Notes: generated from the letters alone by a model not told the origin. Shown: positions 1-11,229, counted from the first letter of the stretch. The stretch is 64,000 nt of DNA from Xestospongia bergquistia (GCA_963965975.1 OZ014412.1:7750708-7814707); one strand, 5' to 3'. Numbers and translations are program-made.

Positions 1-403
1 AGTTATCATCATCATCTAGCATGAATTCCATATCCTCATCTTCATTATTAGGTATATTGCGTTTTCTGTTAGTTTTACAACTTTGGCAGAACATCCACAT
101 TTTTTAATTGTCCAGCATGGAAAGTATTTAGAAATTATTATACCAAAACTCATTAAGAAAAATGTATAATTTATAGTTTGAGGAACACAACCTCTCCTGA
201 ATTGACATTAACAAATTTAATGATATTAGTACTAAGATAAATAATAAAGAAACTATTAATCTTTTGATTATATTTTGATTGAATACAACAATTGTACCAC
301 CAAATGTAGCAAACAATATACAAATATGACTTGCATCTTGTAGTGTGAAATATAAATATAAACCAATGATCCTTAAAAAGATAAAATAAATCAGATTAAT
401 CAT
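1..403 (-). pseudogene. Decayed 3' part of a beta-helix/multipass receptor gene
   Basis: Bases 1-120 match the tail-coding region of the intact paralogues, for example 60345-60470, including the DNA for the acidic cytoplasmic tail. Bases 128-403, read on the minus strand, give a 91-residue open stretch that aligns with the paralogues' late membrane segments: FLRIIGLYLYF corresponds to FLRIIVLFLYF, and FATFGGTIVVF to the segment before the FRPYK motif, which is lost here. The frame is interrupted between the two parts, and nothing recognisable lies upstream where the ectodomain should be. The C-terminal end runs off the left edge of the window. It is a relic of the family that is intact at 1183-3891. 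Confidence 0.75.
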
Positions 404-1182
404 ATCAATTAAATTAATTAAAACCTATATAACCATAGATTGGTTAAATCAACCAATTAATTTTTACAGTACTTTATACCTGTTTACTAATCCTAACCAA
501 CATTACGTGAAACAGAAAATAACAACTGACATTAAACTTAAATAGTAAATTGATATACTAAAATAACTCATCACTATTACAGTGCATATATTCAGTGTTT
601 TCAACAATCCAGTTACTGTCATAGAAACTATATGAGGCTTGTGTGAATTGACATTCACGTTGTGTAATAGCATATAATAATATTAACAACAACTTAAATT
701 TTTCTCTATCCACCAGTACTAGTAGCATTGGAAGCAAACATCATTGTGTCTTCAATATAGAGCCTATTCTATGATTACTATATAGAAAGAGAGAGACAAA
801 AAGACAGAGACAGAGCATGCAAATAATGATAATGATCGTGAGAGAACCATCCAAGAATAGATAGAGCATGTGATTTATAATAGCTTTGGAAAATATATTA
901 AATGTCATAACAATTGAATTTACTTCACATATCAGCAATTTTATATAATAATAACTAAATAAAAAGTCACCAAAACATTAATAGCAATTGTTATAATTAT
1001 AACAAAATAAGAAATCAAACTAAAATTAAACACAATAATGAAGTTAATACAGAACAATGAAATCAAGTTTGTCAAAAATTAATCAACTACAATCTACATG
1101 AAAAGTATGTGATACAAGTTTCACACTTACAATTATATACTAAGTTTTTAAACTACACTAAATAATGTTAATACAATTTAGT
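404..1182. other. AT-rich intergenic region
   Basis: About 780 bases between a receptor relic and the 3' end of an intact receptor gene. The short open frames here are low-complexity and resemble nothing. No gene or RNA is seen. Confidence 0.5.
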
Positions 1183-3891
1183 TTAAACTTCATCTTCGTC
1201 ATAAGCTTCTGTACTGTTAGTACCCTCATTTGTAGCACTTGCTATTGGATGTAGTGGTATTGTTGATCCTTCAGAGCAAGTCTTAGTTCCAATGATATTT
1301 GGATTGTCATGAACATTATCTTCTGTAGTTGTTTGAGTTTGGGCAACAGGTAGATCATATGTCACATATTCTACATGATGTTCATCATAGTTGTCAGGAT
1401 TTTCCATACGATCAGCAATCCAGTCTTCATCATTGACTAGTAATAGTTCAATGTCTTGATGTTCGTCATTATGAAGTGAATTGTATCGTCTGTTAATTAC
1501 TCCACAATATTGATAACAATTCTCACTTCTTTTGATTATCCAGTAAAAAAAGTTAGCAGACAATATAATACCAAAAATAAAAACAGAAGAAAAAATACAA
1601 ATTCCTATATAAGAATAATATGATCCTGCAATTAAAGTTAAAGAATTCATTGATACTAGGAAAACGAAAATTAACAAATCACAAAAATTGTGCCTATTTT
1701 TTTTATATGGACGAAACACTGCAATCATTCCCTCAAACAATAAAAATAATGATAATTGAGAAAGAAGAAAAATTTGTCCATTATATCCATAAGGTATATA
1801 ATGTAAACATAAAACAATGACCCTTAAGAAAAGATAATATCCAGCGAAGTAACGATAATCACGTGTGTTTTTAGAACCATCTTTATAGGCTCCAGTAAAT
1901 GCATCACCTAATGATATTAGTATTTCTTTTCTTAGATGTAAAAAGCTCAATAATTGTTGGAATAGTTTAAATGGATAAAGTTGTATGTAGAACATTGGTA
2001 AGAATATAATGAACACTAACACAATGATGGCAAAGATACCAGCTAGACAGTGAGGCCAACCAAAATAATCTAGTGTTCCATCATAGAAGAATGCTATGGC
2101 ACTGACATTTGCATTATTCCAAGCAGACCATTTTGTAGGATGTAATAGTTGAAGAGAAGTAGCAGTAAACTGAGTGAAACATAACAGATATATTGAGGCT
2201 ATAGAATGAATCAAGGAAGGCTCAATATTAATCATATGCCAGAAACGTGCTAGTAGACGATGAAGAGGTCTAGTAATAGTGACCACACACCTAAATCCTT
2301 TATCATACATTATAATCCAGGTATAGATCAAGAGTAGAAGGACCAGTGGATAGGTTGGTATAATATACCAGAATGATATAGCTTGTAATGGTGTCATGCG
2401 TGGTGTTATACAGAGAGGGTAGTTAAATAAGAAGGGTAAAAAATTAATATTAAAAATACTAGAAGGTAGCATTAAATAATAATTATCATTCTGTAGTGAT
2501 GGTATCATCATAGTAAGACCAGGATACACTACACTTATCATTTGACAGTAGAATACTATTCCATTCATAAAGCCATTGGTCAATTGTATGTTGAAGACTA
2601 TTATAATAAACACCATTATTGTTACTGGTAAGAATTGTATTAAGAAAAACAGCATCCAACCTAATGATTGATACTGATCACACTTGACACATCTATTGAG
2701 TTGGTTAATAGGAACTCCATAATTAGAATCACATGCCCCACACAATCTTCCTGTTCTACCTTCTGCACAGAAGGATGAAGAACAGATATGTGAGCAATTA
2801 TTACCACAATTATAAAATAGGGGACAAAGACCATTCACAAATTTTTCTAATTTTTTAACGTGAGAAAAGCATGTATCAAAAAGATTACTACTACAAATGT
2901 TGTAATAGTGATCATTTTTATAATAGCGTGAACAAGAAAAAAATTTAGTATTAAAAAATCTGTGTTGATGATCAAAAAATTGCAAGAGACAACTCTGTAC
3001 AGTCACTGATATGTTAGATTGAAGGGTTTGTACTGTTGGTACTTCTGCTTTGATCGAAAGTATAACATCAGTGGAATTTATTGAAGTATTAGTAAAATAG
3101 AGAGTTATACTGAATTGGAAATATCCAATTGATAAGTTAGTGCATTGTTGGAAAGTACTTTGATAAAATGATACTGGTCCTGAGATGATACAAGCTCTTA
3201 AATCATTTTTCCAATTGTATCTTCTATTGTTACAGTCATAGATGAATGCATTTAAATATAATGACTCTCCAGGAAAGGTTGTGTTTTTACCATTGACCAT
3301 ATCTATTGCCAAGTATGGACACTCTATAATCTCATTGATAATGCTGTCATTCTCATTATGACTATATTCTTTGAGTCCAGTACTATTATTACCAGACTCT
3401 ATGATTATATCTATTAACTGGACATTGTAACACATTGATATATACACTGCTGACACTTGGAAGTCAAACTCCCTATTAGGATTGATTTGAATATCACCAC
3501 AACTATCAAGAACCAGAGACTTGAGGATAATGTTTGTAGATGATAGAAATAACAGTCCACTGTGTGAACTACACTTTATAGTTACTGTCTTACCTCCATC
3601 TTTAGTAGTAAGACCTACAATAGCAACATTAGATTTGTCTATCACCTTATTGGTGTTGTCCAATATATAGGTACCAGGATACAGGTAGATGACAGTGGAG
3701 TTGTGTTGTAGTCCTTGTAGAGCTAGATTGAGAGTAACACAAGGTGTCTGGTCTCCTCCATTCCAACAAGAGGTACTGTTCACACCAAATGATGAACTGA
3801 CATAGATCTCATACTGCCAGTTAGTAGCAAATGTAAGTGAAGTAAAAAGTAGGACAAGGATAGCCCTCAACAACATGTCCAATTTTCTCAA
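1183..3891 (-). CDS. Beta-helix ectodomain, multipass membrane receptor-like protein (copy 1)
   Basis: Intronless, 902 residues. The start conserved in paralogues is the Met of MLLRA (residue 6, base 3876); the first Met adds MRKLD. Residues 6-23 form a signal peptide. Residues 24-180 are rich in short beta strands (VIYLYPGTYIL, VTIKCSSH) like a right-handed beta-helix or pectin-lyase-type fold. Residues 300-405 are Cys-rich and contain CAEGRTGRLCGAC and PINQLNRCVKCD. About nine hydrophobic segments lie in 409-795, with a conserved loop motif TGAYKDGS then DYRYFAGYYLFLR, and FRPYK between later segments. The last 110 residues form an acidic cytoplasmic tail ending in DEDEV. Many N-glycosylation sites lie in the ectodomain. 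The domain pattern suggests a cell-surface receptor or channel. Function is unknown and I know no named family for it. Confidence 0.85.
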   Translation of the reverse strand: MRKLDMLLRAILVLLFTSLTFATNWQYEIYVSSSFGVNSTSCWNGGDQTPCVTLNLALQGLQHNSTVIYLYPGTYILDNTNKVIDKSNVAIVGLTTKDGGKTVTIKCSSHSGLLFLSSTNIILKSLVLDSCGDIQINPNREFDFQVSAVYISMCYNVQLIDIIIESGNNSTGLKEYSHNENDSIINEIIECPYLAIDMVNGKNTTFPGESLYLNAFIYDCNNRRYNWKNDLRACIISGPVSFYQSTFQQCTNLSIGYFQFSITLYFTNTSINSTDVILSIKAEVPTVQTLQSNISVTVQSCLLQFFDHQHRFFNTKFFSCSRYYKNDHYYNICSSNLFDTCFSHVKKLEKFVNGLCPLFYNCGNNCSHICSSSFCAEGRTGRLCGACDSNYGVPINQLNRCVKCDQYQSLGWMLFFLIQFLPVTIMVFIIIVFNIQLTNGFMNGIVFYCQMISVVYPGLTMMIPSLQNDNYYLMLPSSIFNINFLPFLFNYPLCITPRMTPLQAISFWYIIPTYPLVLLLLIYTWIIMYDKGFRCVVTITRPLHRLLARFWHMINIEPSLIHSIASIYLLCFTQFTATSLQLLHPTKWSAWNNANVSAIAFFYDGTLDYFGWPHCLAGIFAIIVLVFIIFLPMFYIQLYPFKLFQQLLSFLHLRKEILISLGDAFTGAYKDGSKNTRDYRYFAGYYLFLRVIVLCLHYIPYGYNGQIFLLSQLSLFLLFEGMIAVFRPYKKNRHNFCDLLIFVFLVSMNSLTLIAGSYYSYIGICIFSSVFIFGIILSANFFYWIIKRSENCYQYCGVINRRYNSLHNDEHQDIELLLVNDEDWIADRMENPDNYDEHHVEYVTYDLPVAQTQTTTEDNVHDNPNIIGTKTCSEGSTIPLHPIASATNEGTNSTEAYDEDEV

Positions 3892-4970
3892 GGATATGAA
3901 GATGAGTAACTAGCAGAATACAAGGTATAAACTATGTTTTTTAACAGTTAATGTTTTACTTAATACAAAGATCACTGTATGTAATTTTATATTATTATAT
4001 GTAAAAGGTAACTTCATAATTAATACTATACTAAAGTTGTGTATATTACTGTTCATGTGATGAACAAAGGTTAGTCCATTCTGACCTCATTGGTTGTGCA
4101 TCATTACAAGTGTACAAATAACAAATAATGTCAATGTAGGAGTTATTTTGTGGTAAGCAAAGTAAACATTCTCATTACATAATATTACTATATACAATTA
4201 TATTGTAATGTATGTACAAGGTAACTTTATAAATAATACTATTACTGTAGTTGTGTATAATACTATTCATGTAATGAACATGTGTTCAAAGGTCAGTCCA
4301 TGTTTTGACCTCATTGGGTGTGGATCATTATAAGGACATATGTTAACATTATTCATCATAATGAATGAATGTTAAAGACTCTTTTTACCAATATTTAAAT
4401 TAACCATCTTAGGTTTTCACTATCTTTCTGAAGTAAGACAATGAATTATGAACATTGACCTAAATTGTCAAGTGATATACTGTTAAAAGAGGTTTGATAT
4501 TCTGACCTCATTGTGTATGAATCAGTACAAAGACATATGTAATTACTATCCAATAAATGTTAAAAAAACTCTTTACCAGTATTTAAATTCATCATCTTTT
4601 TTTCACTATCTTTCTGAAGTATGACAATCAGTTACTAATATAGAACTAAACTGTCAAGTTATATACTGTTAAGAGAGATTGGATATATTAACTAATTTTA
4701 TGGTCATTTTAAATTTCACACACGAGTACAATTAAAAAAGCATTCTGTCAGTTTAACTGAGCTTTGGTTACTATCGTTTCATCAATACAATGAAAAGTCC
4801 AATAGTTGTTACCAAAAATTCAACTCCCTATGTAAAGCGAACGAGAAATTGTAGTTTATTACTGTATATTTTAATAATACTTTACAATATATTTAATAGG
4901 AATGCAAGTGACCATGACAATAATTTAAACATTCATAACCAACATCATAATTATATATTAACTTCAAGGC
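3892..4970. other. Upstream region of receptor copy 1, partly duplicated at 63.1-63.5 kb
   Basis: Bases 4125-4720 closely match 63146-63540 upstream of the recombinant receptor gene, beginning with GTAGGAGTTATTTTGTGGTA. A local repeat is also present: the stretch around 4370-4500 recurs at about 4550-4690 (CACTATCTTTCTGAAGTA in both). No gene is supported. An open frame at 4790-4978 has no family resemblance. Confidence 0.6.
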
Positions 4971-5108
4971 ATGGCTGAATCAAGACAAAGTAGAAAAACG
5001 AAGGTTCTGTTTTTTATCTCGTTGTATTTTGTTACTTGCAACGGTCTGGTATATCCTAAGGATTCTTCTAGTAAAAAACTAGATGGAATTTTAATTAAGG
5101 AAATGTAA
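4971..5108 (+). CDS. Possible small secreted peptide (45 residues)
   Basis: ATG at 4971, TAA at 5106-5108. The peptide starts with a basic stretch (MAESRQSRKTK), then a hydrophobic segment VLFFISLYFVTC, then a short polar tail. It looks like a signal peptide plus a short mature peptide, or a first exon. No family is recognised and the length is within chance range, so this is weak. Confidence 0.2.
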   Translation: MAESRQSRKTKVLFFISLYFVTCNGLVYPKDSSSKKLDGILIKEM

Positions 5109-5889
5109 ATCCTGTCGGGGATGAAAACAGTTGCTTCATTCTCCCAAGAAATCTAGTATTAATATTAAGACCCAAACAGAGTGAGGTGTGAAGTGTCTAT
5201 GCTATCAAAAATTGTTCATCTAGACACACCCACACCTACCCACCCACTCACCCACGCTGTATTATTTTGAATACTTCTATCTGATAGATGAGAGGTTCAA
5301 TTAAAACCAAATGTAATTGTATTGACTGTCTCTTCATTATTTAAAAGTTTTTTTTATTTACTTGTACAATAATAATATGGGGAAGTTTCAATACATACAA
5401 TGCACATTCTATACATACTTGATTATCACAACCTGAGCTGTCAATATGATGATTGCTGTGAACTGTCTCGTGTATTGTCTATTCTTTTTGCTATCTCCTG
5501 AACGTGTAAATGGTTAGTTAATTATCTTTGAATAGTTATTAACAAGTAAGATATTAGTACTTTCCTATTTTCAACATGTATATATAATTATATAAAATAC
5601 TTAAGAAATTATCTGCTCTGAATACCATTTCTCAAAGCAACAAATAATCTTATTCCAGTTAGATAATATTAAATTGTTTATGCATATTGTCTACATATAT
5701 AAAGGCATGCTAATTTTAAAGAAAAACACTATTTAAAAAGTTGTTTCAGTTTTCTGTACATTTTTACAATAAATCTCTACATTTAAGTCAGTGTGATAAG
5801 AAGGAAATAAAAGAAGTAGTAGACTACTATGACATACAATATTCAATACCAAATTTTTTAAGGTAAAGAGTTATTGATGAGGAGTCTTC
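5109..5889. other. Intergenic, with a 23-codon signal-like frame
   Basis: Mostly non-coding. At 5446-5517 there is a short frame (MMIAVNCLVYCLFFLLSPER, then VNG and stop) that looks like a signal peptide and ends at a possible donor (AATG then GTTAGT). No matching downstream exon was found. Confidence 0.3.
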
Positions 5890-6300
5890 TTTTAAATACA
5901 ATGGCTAATAAGTACAGGTAGTATAGGTCACTAATTGTATTGTTTTATTAGATGTTCCAAGCTATTCAAATCATTCACATGTATATTTTTTCAATAGACT
6001 GCTGTTAAAACTAAATAGTAGAGGTCACAAACCTTAGAGTCTTATCAGGTGTTCCAAACCATTCAAATCATTCATGCATGTACTTGATCAAAAGACAACT
6101 GTTAAATCTAAGTAGTATAGGTCACCAACTTTACAATCTTAACAGATGTTTCAAGCCATTCACATGTATATTTTGTCAAAAGACAGCTGTAAAAACTAAG
6201 TAGTATAGGTCACCAACCTTAGAATCTTATCAGGTGTTCCAAACCATTCAAATCATTCATGTGTGTACTTGATTGAAAGACTACTGTTAAAACTAAGTAT
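5890..6300 (+). repeat. Degenerate ~100-bp tandem repeats (block A)
   Basis: Four to five units of about 85-105 bp. Each holds AAACTAAGTAGTATAGGTCA followed by an ACC(A/T)TTAGAGTCTTATCAGGTGTTCC-type stretch and CATTCAAATCATTCA. The same units recur at 7165-7690 and 11400-11740, in each case directly upstream of a fibrinogen-like gene or pseudogene. Confidence 0.8.
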
Positions 6301-6374
6301 TACCTTATTGTAAAGTTCACTATTAGGTAAATACCTTCACATGCTTGGTTTAAATGTAATTATTAAAGGAATCG

Positions 6375-6382
6375 TATAAATA
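6375..6382 (+). promoter_or_regulatory. TATA box of the broken fibrinogen-like copy
   Basis: TATAAATA, 130 bp upstream of the ATG at 6505. It lies inside a ~210-bp upstream block that is nearly identical to the one in front of the intact gene at 7898. Confidence 0.5.
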
Positions 6383-6504
6383 CTGAGAAGGATCTTTATT
6401 TTTATGTATTCATTACCACAAGTCATACCTTAATCCTTGGCTAACTTAAGGTAAAACCAGAACAGGTGTATTGTGGAAGTTGTTTTGTACTTCAATCAGT
6501 TAGT

Positions 6505-7158
6505 ATGGAGCTTTCCACTTGTTTATTGCTTACATTTGTTATTGATATCCTCGTTGTTGATGCTCAAGAGTTAAGTTTACTGCTTCTTGTGGTAACTCTC
6601 AATTAACAACATCTACTGATAACAAGAGTTGTCAAGCTATCAACGACAAATTTGACAAACTGCTTTTGTTTTTAGCTAATGATGACAAATCTTCTATCTC
6701 TGTGAGTAATTGTACACGATATGTGTTAAAAGATTATCTACTAGCACAGAAGATTGAGTCTCTTTCTCGAAGACCTCCTCCATCATATATTCCTGGATAG
6801 TCCATCAGGTTACTATACCATAGCTACCAGTAATGGAGACACAACTACTGTCTATTGTCATATGGAGGAGTTATGTAAGAGTGGAGGAGCTTGGACTAGG
6901 GTTGCTTACCTCAGTATGTCTTTTCCAACACACCAGTACCCTCCTGGGTTTAGATTATATACATCTAATGGTGTAAGAGCTTGTGGTAGATCTTCTGGTA
7001 CTACTGGTGGATGTCAGGCTCAGGTTTACTTCTCTCCTCCTATCAAAGGATATAAGGAAGTGTGTGGTAAAGTTATTGGTTACCAATATTACAGTACTGA
7101 TGCTTTTTTTAGCCAAGCAGGACGTACAATTGATAGTTATTATGTGGATAGTGTTAGT
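6505..7158 (+). pseudogene. Broken fibrinogen-like secreted protein
   Basis: Starts at the conserved MELSTC signal peptide. A one-base deletion near 6571 (GAGTTAAGT where intact copies have GAGTTTAAGT) shifts the frame. A second lesion near 6797 removes about 36 bases between SYIPG and SPSGYYT and brings a TAG into the N-terminal frame. The fibrinogen-like part stays open (frame 6754-7173) through GYQYYSTDAF and YYVDS. Homology then stops at about 7158, where the ~100-bp repeat begins, so the last third of the domain is missing. It is a clear pseudogene, although the downstream open frame could still be transcribed. Confidence 0.88.
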
Positions 7159-7164
7159 CGTTCG

Positions 7165-7690
7165 CAAAACTAAGTAGTACAGGTCACTAACTTTAGAGTT
7201 TAATCAATTAAAAAGACTGGTGTTCAAATTAAGTAGTATACATTAACAACCTTAAGAGTTCAATCTGGTGTTCCAAGGCAAAAATAACAACCAAGCTATA
7301 CAAATGACCAGCTGTTCCATGCCATTCACATGTATACATATAGGTACATGTACTACAAAAATACTATGACCTCTCTATTTAAATCATTTAACAAATATTC
7401 CATGCCAGTCTGATTCAAGTGTGTACTTGTATTGTTTTATCAGATGTTTCAAGCTATTCAAATCATTCACATGTATATTTTGTCAATAGACTGCTGTTAA
7501 AACTAAGTAATATAGGTCACCAACCTTACAATCTTATCAGATGTTTCAAGCCATTAAATTGTTCATGTGTGAAATTTGGTCAATAGACTACTGTCAAAAC
7601 TAAGTAGTATAGGTCACCAACTTTAGAGTCTTATCAGGTGTTCTAAATCATTCATGTGTACTTGATTGAAAGACTACTATTAAAACTAAG
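7165..7690 (+). repeat. Degenerate ~100-bp tandem repeats (block B)
   Basis: Same family as block A (TAAGTAGTATAGGTCACCAA, TTATCAGGTGTTC, ATTCACATGTATATTTTGTC). Bases 7270-7440 also match 11230-11450. The block directly replaces the 3' end of the preceding pseudogene. Confidence 0.8.
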
Positions 7691-7767
7691 TATTACCTTA
7701 TTGTAAAGTTCACTATTAGGTAAATACCTTCACATGCTTGGTTTAAATGTAATTATTAAAGGAATCG

Positions 7768-7775
7768 TATAAATA
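7768..7775 (+). promoter_or_regulatory. TATA box of fibrinogen-like gene 1
   Basis: TATAAATA, 130 bp upstream of ATG 7898, with the same sequence and spacing as 6375-6382. The block 7689-7898 repeats 6296-6505 with only a few differences (offset 1393). Confidence 0.55.
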
Positions 7776-7897
7776 CTGAGAAGGATCTTTATTTTTATGT
7801 ATTCATTACCACAAGTCATACCTTAATCCTTGGCTAACTTAAGGTGAAACCAGAACAGGTGCATTGGGGAAGTTGTTTTGTACTTCAATCAGTTAGT

Positions 7898-8911
7898 ATG
7901 GAACTTTCAACTTGTCTGTTGCTTGCATTCATTATTGATATCTTCGTTGTTGATGCTCAAGAGTTTAAGTTTACTGCTTCTTGTGGTAACTCTCAATTAA
8001 CAACATCTACTGATAACAAGAGTTGTCAAGCTCTCAATAATAAGATCGACAAGCTGCTTTTGTCTCTAGCTAAGGATGACAAGTCTTCTCTCTCTCTGAG
8101 TAATTGTACACAACCTGCTCCTTCATATATTCCTGGGTGTTGTGCAGATATTATATATTATTGGCCTCATAGTCCATCAGGTTACTATACCATAGCTACC
8201 AGTAATGGAGACACAACTACTGTCTATTGTCATATGGAGGAGTTATGTAAGAGTAAAGGACCTTGGACTAGGATTGCTTACCTCAATATGTCTGATCCAA
8301 CTCACCAATGTCCTCCTAGGTTCGGGTTGTATACCTCTAATGGTGTAAGAGCTTGTGGTAGACCTTCTGGTACTACTGGTGGATGTCAGGCTCAGATTTA
8401 TTTCTCTCCTCCTAGTAAAGGGTATAAGGAAGTGTGTGGTAAAGTGATTGGTTACCAATATTACACTACAGATGCTTTTTACCATTCAGGACATACAATT
8501 GATAGTTATTATGTTGATGGTGTTAGTCTAACATATGGTACATCTCCTCGTAAACATATCTGGACATTTGCTGCTGGTTTATTTGATAATGTTCCTTCTC
8601 CATATAACTGTCCATGTTCTTCTGGCAGTCCTCAGCATGTTCCTTCATTTGTTGGTAATGACTACTTCTGTGAATCTGGTAACTCTGACTCAACCTGGAC
8701 AAAGAAACTTTACACTAGTGATCCATTATGGGATGGAAATGGATGTGGATCTCTTGAACAAGATTGTTGTAGCACTTCTGGTCTACCTTGGTTTCATAAA
8801 GTTCTCACATCATCAAGTACTGAGGCTTTGGAGATGCGTATTTGTGCTACTAATGGTAATAATGATAATGAAGATATTTCAATTGCGTTTTATGAGATTT
8901 TTGTCAAATGA
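7898..8911 (+). CDS. Secreted fibrinogen-like protein 1 (short-linker class)
   Basis: Intronless, 337 residues. An in-frame Met lies 18 codons upstream (7844), but 7898 is chosen because MELST with a signal peptide is shared by the paralogues. After the signal comes a conserved N-terminal block (FTASCGNSQLTTSTDNKSCQ, then a helical LNNKIDKLLLSLAKDD), a short linker, and a fibrinogen/intelectin-like region from SYIPGCCADI: SGYYTIATSNGD, VYCHMEELC, GPWTRIAYLNM, VCGKVIGYQY, YYVDGVSLTYG, HIWTFAAG, DYFCESG, DPLWDGNGC, LPWFHKVL, MRICATNG. Many Cys are conserved. It lacks the SVLKDYLLAQKIESL segment of the long class. Likely an extracellular lectin-like or recognition protein. The fold is inferred from the YCxM and WTR motifs; the ligand is unknown. 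Confidence 0.9.
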   Translation: MELSTCLLLAFIIDIFVVDAQEFKFTASCGNSQLTTSTDNKSCQALNNKIDKLLLSLAKDDKSSLSLSNCTQPAPSYIPGCCADIIYYWPHSPSGYYTIATSNGDTTTVYCHMEELCKSKGPWTRIAYLNMSDPTHQCPPRFGLYTSNGVRACGRPSGTTGGCQAQIYFSPPSKGYKEVCGKVIGYQYYTTDAFYHSGHTIDSYYVDGVSLTYGTSPRKHIWTFAAGLFDNVPSPYNCPCSSGSPQHVPSFVGNDYFCESGNSDSTWTKKLYTSDPLWDGNGCGSLEQDCCSTSGLPWFHKVLTSSSTEALEMRICATNGNNDNEDISIAFYEIFVK

Positions 8912-9395
8912 ATACCTCTACTGTATGAGTGATGAATGAATTATTACAATGTATTTTCACACTTGATCATAGTGGACAGAGTGAAGCTTTATATAATTAA
9001 ATAATTTTTGTCCTGTATTTCCCAACTTTAATTTTATAATTTGTGTGTAAACTTTAAACATATTAAAATTTGATTGTGGCACTCACAAGTGTTTTTCAAA
9101 TATAATATCATAATACATATCTTGTTAAGTAATTGTATGCATATGTATACTATGCAGATACAGATGTTCAATGACGTAGTTTAGTTATATACACTTTATA
9201 AATTTGGTTAGCAATACACTTTAGTGAACTTTCTAGTATTGACAATAATTTTACTAAAGAAGCTTGTTGTGGTCATAGAAAAGGAATTACTATAATTTGC
9301 TTATTAAGCTGTCTAGCTTTATTGTCATTAAATGAATGATCAACTAGCCATATTAATTAAAAGACAATCGAGTTCATTAACACTTCAGTTCATTA
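8912..9395. other. Intergenic, fibrinogen-like array
   Basis: AT-rich spacer between gene 1 and the next pseudogene. No coding signal is seen. Confidence 0.5.
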
Positions 9396-9775
9396 ATGGA
9401 ACTCTCTGGTTGTCTATTTCTAGCAAACCTATTCATTAGCTTGTTTTTGTTGATGCTCAATAGTTTGGGTATACTGTAACATAAATTAATAACATGTACT
9501 GACAACGAGAGTTGTCAAGGTCTTAATAACAAGTTTGATAATTTGTTTATTTCACTAGCTTAGGATTACAAGCCATCTTTCTTTATCTGTGTTCAAAGAT
9601 TATCTTCTAGCACAAGGACTGAGTCTCTCTCTTGATGATCTGGATATTGTGGGTCATGTGCAGACATTAAGCTAGTGATCTCTTGAACAAGATTGTTGCA
9701 GTGCTTCTGGTCTATTGTGGTTTCATAAAGTTCTCACATCATCAATGTGTCTTTGTGATAATATATAGTGATCTT
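9396..9775 (+). pseudogene. Internally deleted fibrinogen-like copy
   Basis: The ATG and MELSGCLFLA-like signal are recognisable, followed by decayed N-terminal sequence (TGTACTGACAACGAGAGTTG, GTGTTCAAAGATTATCTTCT) with stops and frameshifts. At about 9670 the sequence jumps from GCAGACATTAAG straight to CTAGTGATCTCTTGAACAAG. This removes most of the fibrinogen-like domain and keeps only LEQDCCSASG and the following WFHKVLTSS-like stretch. Clearly non-functional. Confidence 0.85.
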
Positions 9776-10012
9776 ATCAGTTGTTGTTAAGTAAAGATTT
9801 TTGTTTATGAGTGACGATTTACATATATTAATTATTTAGTCATAGCTTAAGAGTTAGACTTAAAATTCTTGTCTTGTTTTTCCTAACTTTTGAGTATACT
9901 TTGTTTATGAAATATTTAATTTTGATGTCCTTCAACACAAAAACATAACTTATTAGCAGATGTCAAAATATTATTTTACATAACACTTCTTAATAGATAA
10001 ATATAGTAACTA

Positions 10013-10096
10013 TGTACACATTGCTGGCAGCTATGTCTCTTTCTGTTCATCTACTAGTCTTGACAATCTTCATTGGTAACTTCGTTGTTGAATTAT
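10013..10096 (+). pseudogene. Signal-peptide fragment of a fibrinogen-like copy
   Basis: Bases 10013-10096 match the 5' end of the gene at 17516, including the leader ACACATTGCTGGCAGCT and the start ATGTCTCTTTCTGTTCATCT. Homology stops just after the signal peptide. It is a relic of a second founder type (MSLS start). Confidence 0.8.
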
Positions 10097-11229
10097 GGTA
10101 ATAATCAAGGGTATACCTGCAATCTGGTCTAGTCATTTTATTAGCAATAATATCATTGCCTAAAAAGAAGGTTTGATCATAAGAAACAAGTCATGGCCCC
10201 ATACCTCTCTTAATGGATATAAAAGATTGATTCATCACAGCTGTTAATATTTTAGGGAACAGAGCTGTGATATTGATGACCACACCCCTTTAATTAAACA
10301 CATCTATACCTTCTGTTAGCTACTGAGTTTGCCTCAATAAAATAATCAGCTAAATTAATCAGGGTCATCCCCATAAGATTATCAACCTAATATACTACTA
10401 ATATTCAACAATAAGCAAGTCAGATAATAATTGACCAATAAGTTCTTTAGATTTCTATTACAAAGCTGATTATTATAACAATAATACTGTCTAATTACTT
10501 ACCGAGTTAATCAATCTGTCACTGTTAAGAAAAATAGAAAAACTTCCTTTCGAATGTCATCTTGATCTTGTGAGGCAGCTGTAGGAAACGTTATAATTAT
10601 TTCACATCTTTTGACATCAATTCTTTGCCAACCTGTCAAGATTTCTCTTGCAAGTTTGACTACATCATCTCTCTCATTTACAACAGTAGTCAATTGTTGT
10701 TTAACCTACAAAATAATATACAATTAATCAAATTAGTTAGCATGTACCTTAGCTGTAACAATAAACATATATGGTTTATATAATGAATGTACCTACATGC
10801 TGAATATTATGAATAGAGTGAGCAGAGTGGCACATCCCTTACATGTAGATATACATGTACTATATACATATAGTTTAGTATGTTAGTAAAGATAAATAAA
10901 GTACACTATATTACTTTTAGATAGTCCATAATAGATACATATAGTTTTGTTAATGACTGTTTCTTTATAGAGCTATGAGGTTGTAGTAGTGGAAGAAAAA
11001 GTCAAAGAAATCAACTACTCTGCCCATCAAATTAATAAATAAACATAGAGAAAGTTATTATCTTCAATGACAAATTTAATCTTGTAAACCTCCATCACCA
11101 TTTGATACCTCTAATACTTCACCTATTTTTTACCAGGTAAGCAATATTGAATGTACATGTACATGTATGTGTTTTACTAGATATAAATCTGTGTATGTAC
11201 ATGTAAGTACATGTACATATATACTGCAG
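10097..11229. other. Intergenic, no gene seen
   Basis: About 1.1 kb without convincing coding sequence. The 60-codon minus-strand frame at 10511-10693 has no resemblance to a known family. The stretch 11145-11225 is rich in overlapping ACATGT/GTACAT motifs. Confidence 0.5.

Noticed and set aside
4790-4978. 62-codon plus-strand open frame
   Set aside because: Low-complexity Asn/His-rich end, no family resemblance, no splice context; likely chance in AT-rich DNA.
8243-8485. Minus-strand open frames inside the fibrinogen-like genes (also 6955, 12369, 20373)
   Set aside because: They recur only because the sense codons are conserved; their Ser/Thr-rich peptides mirror the sense strand.
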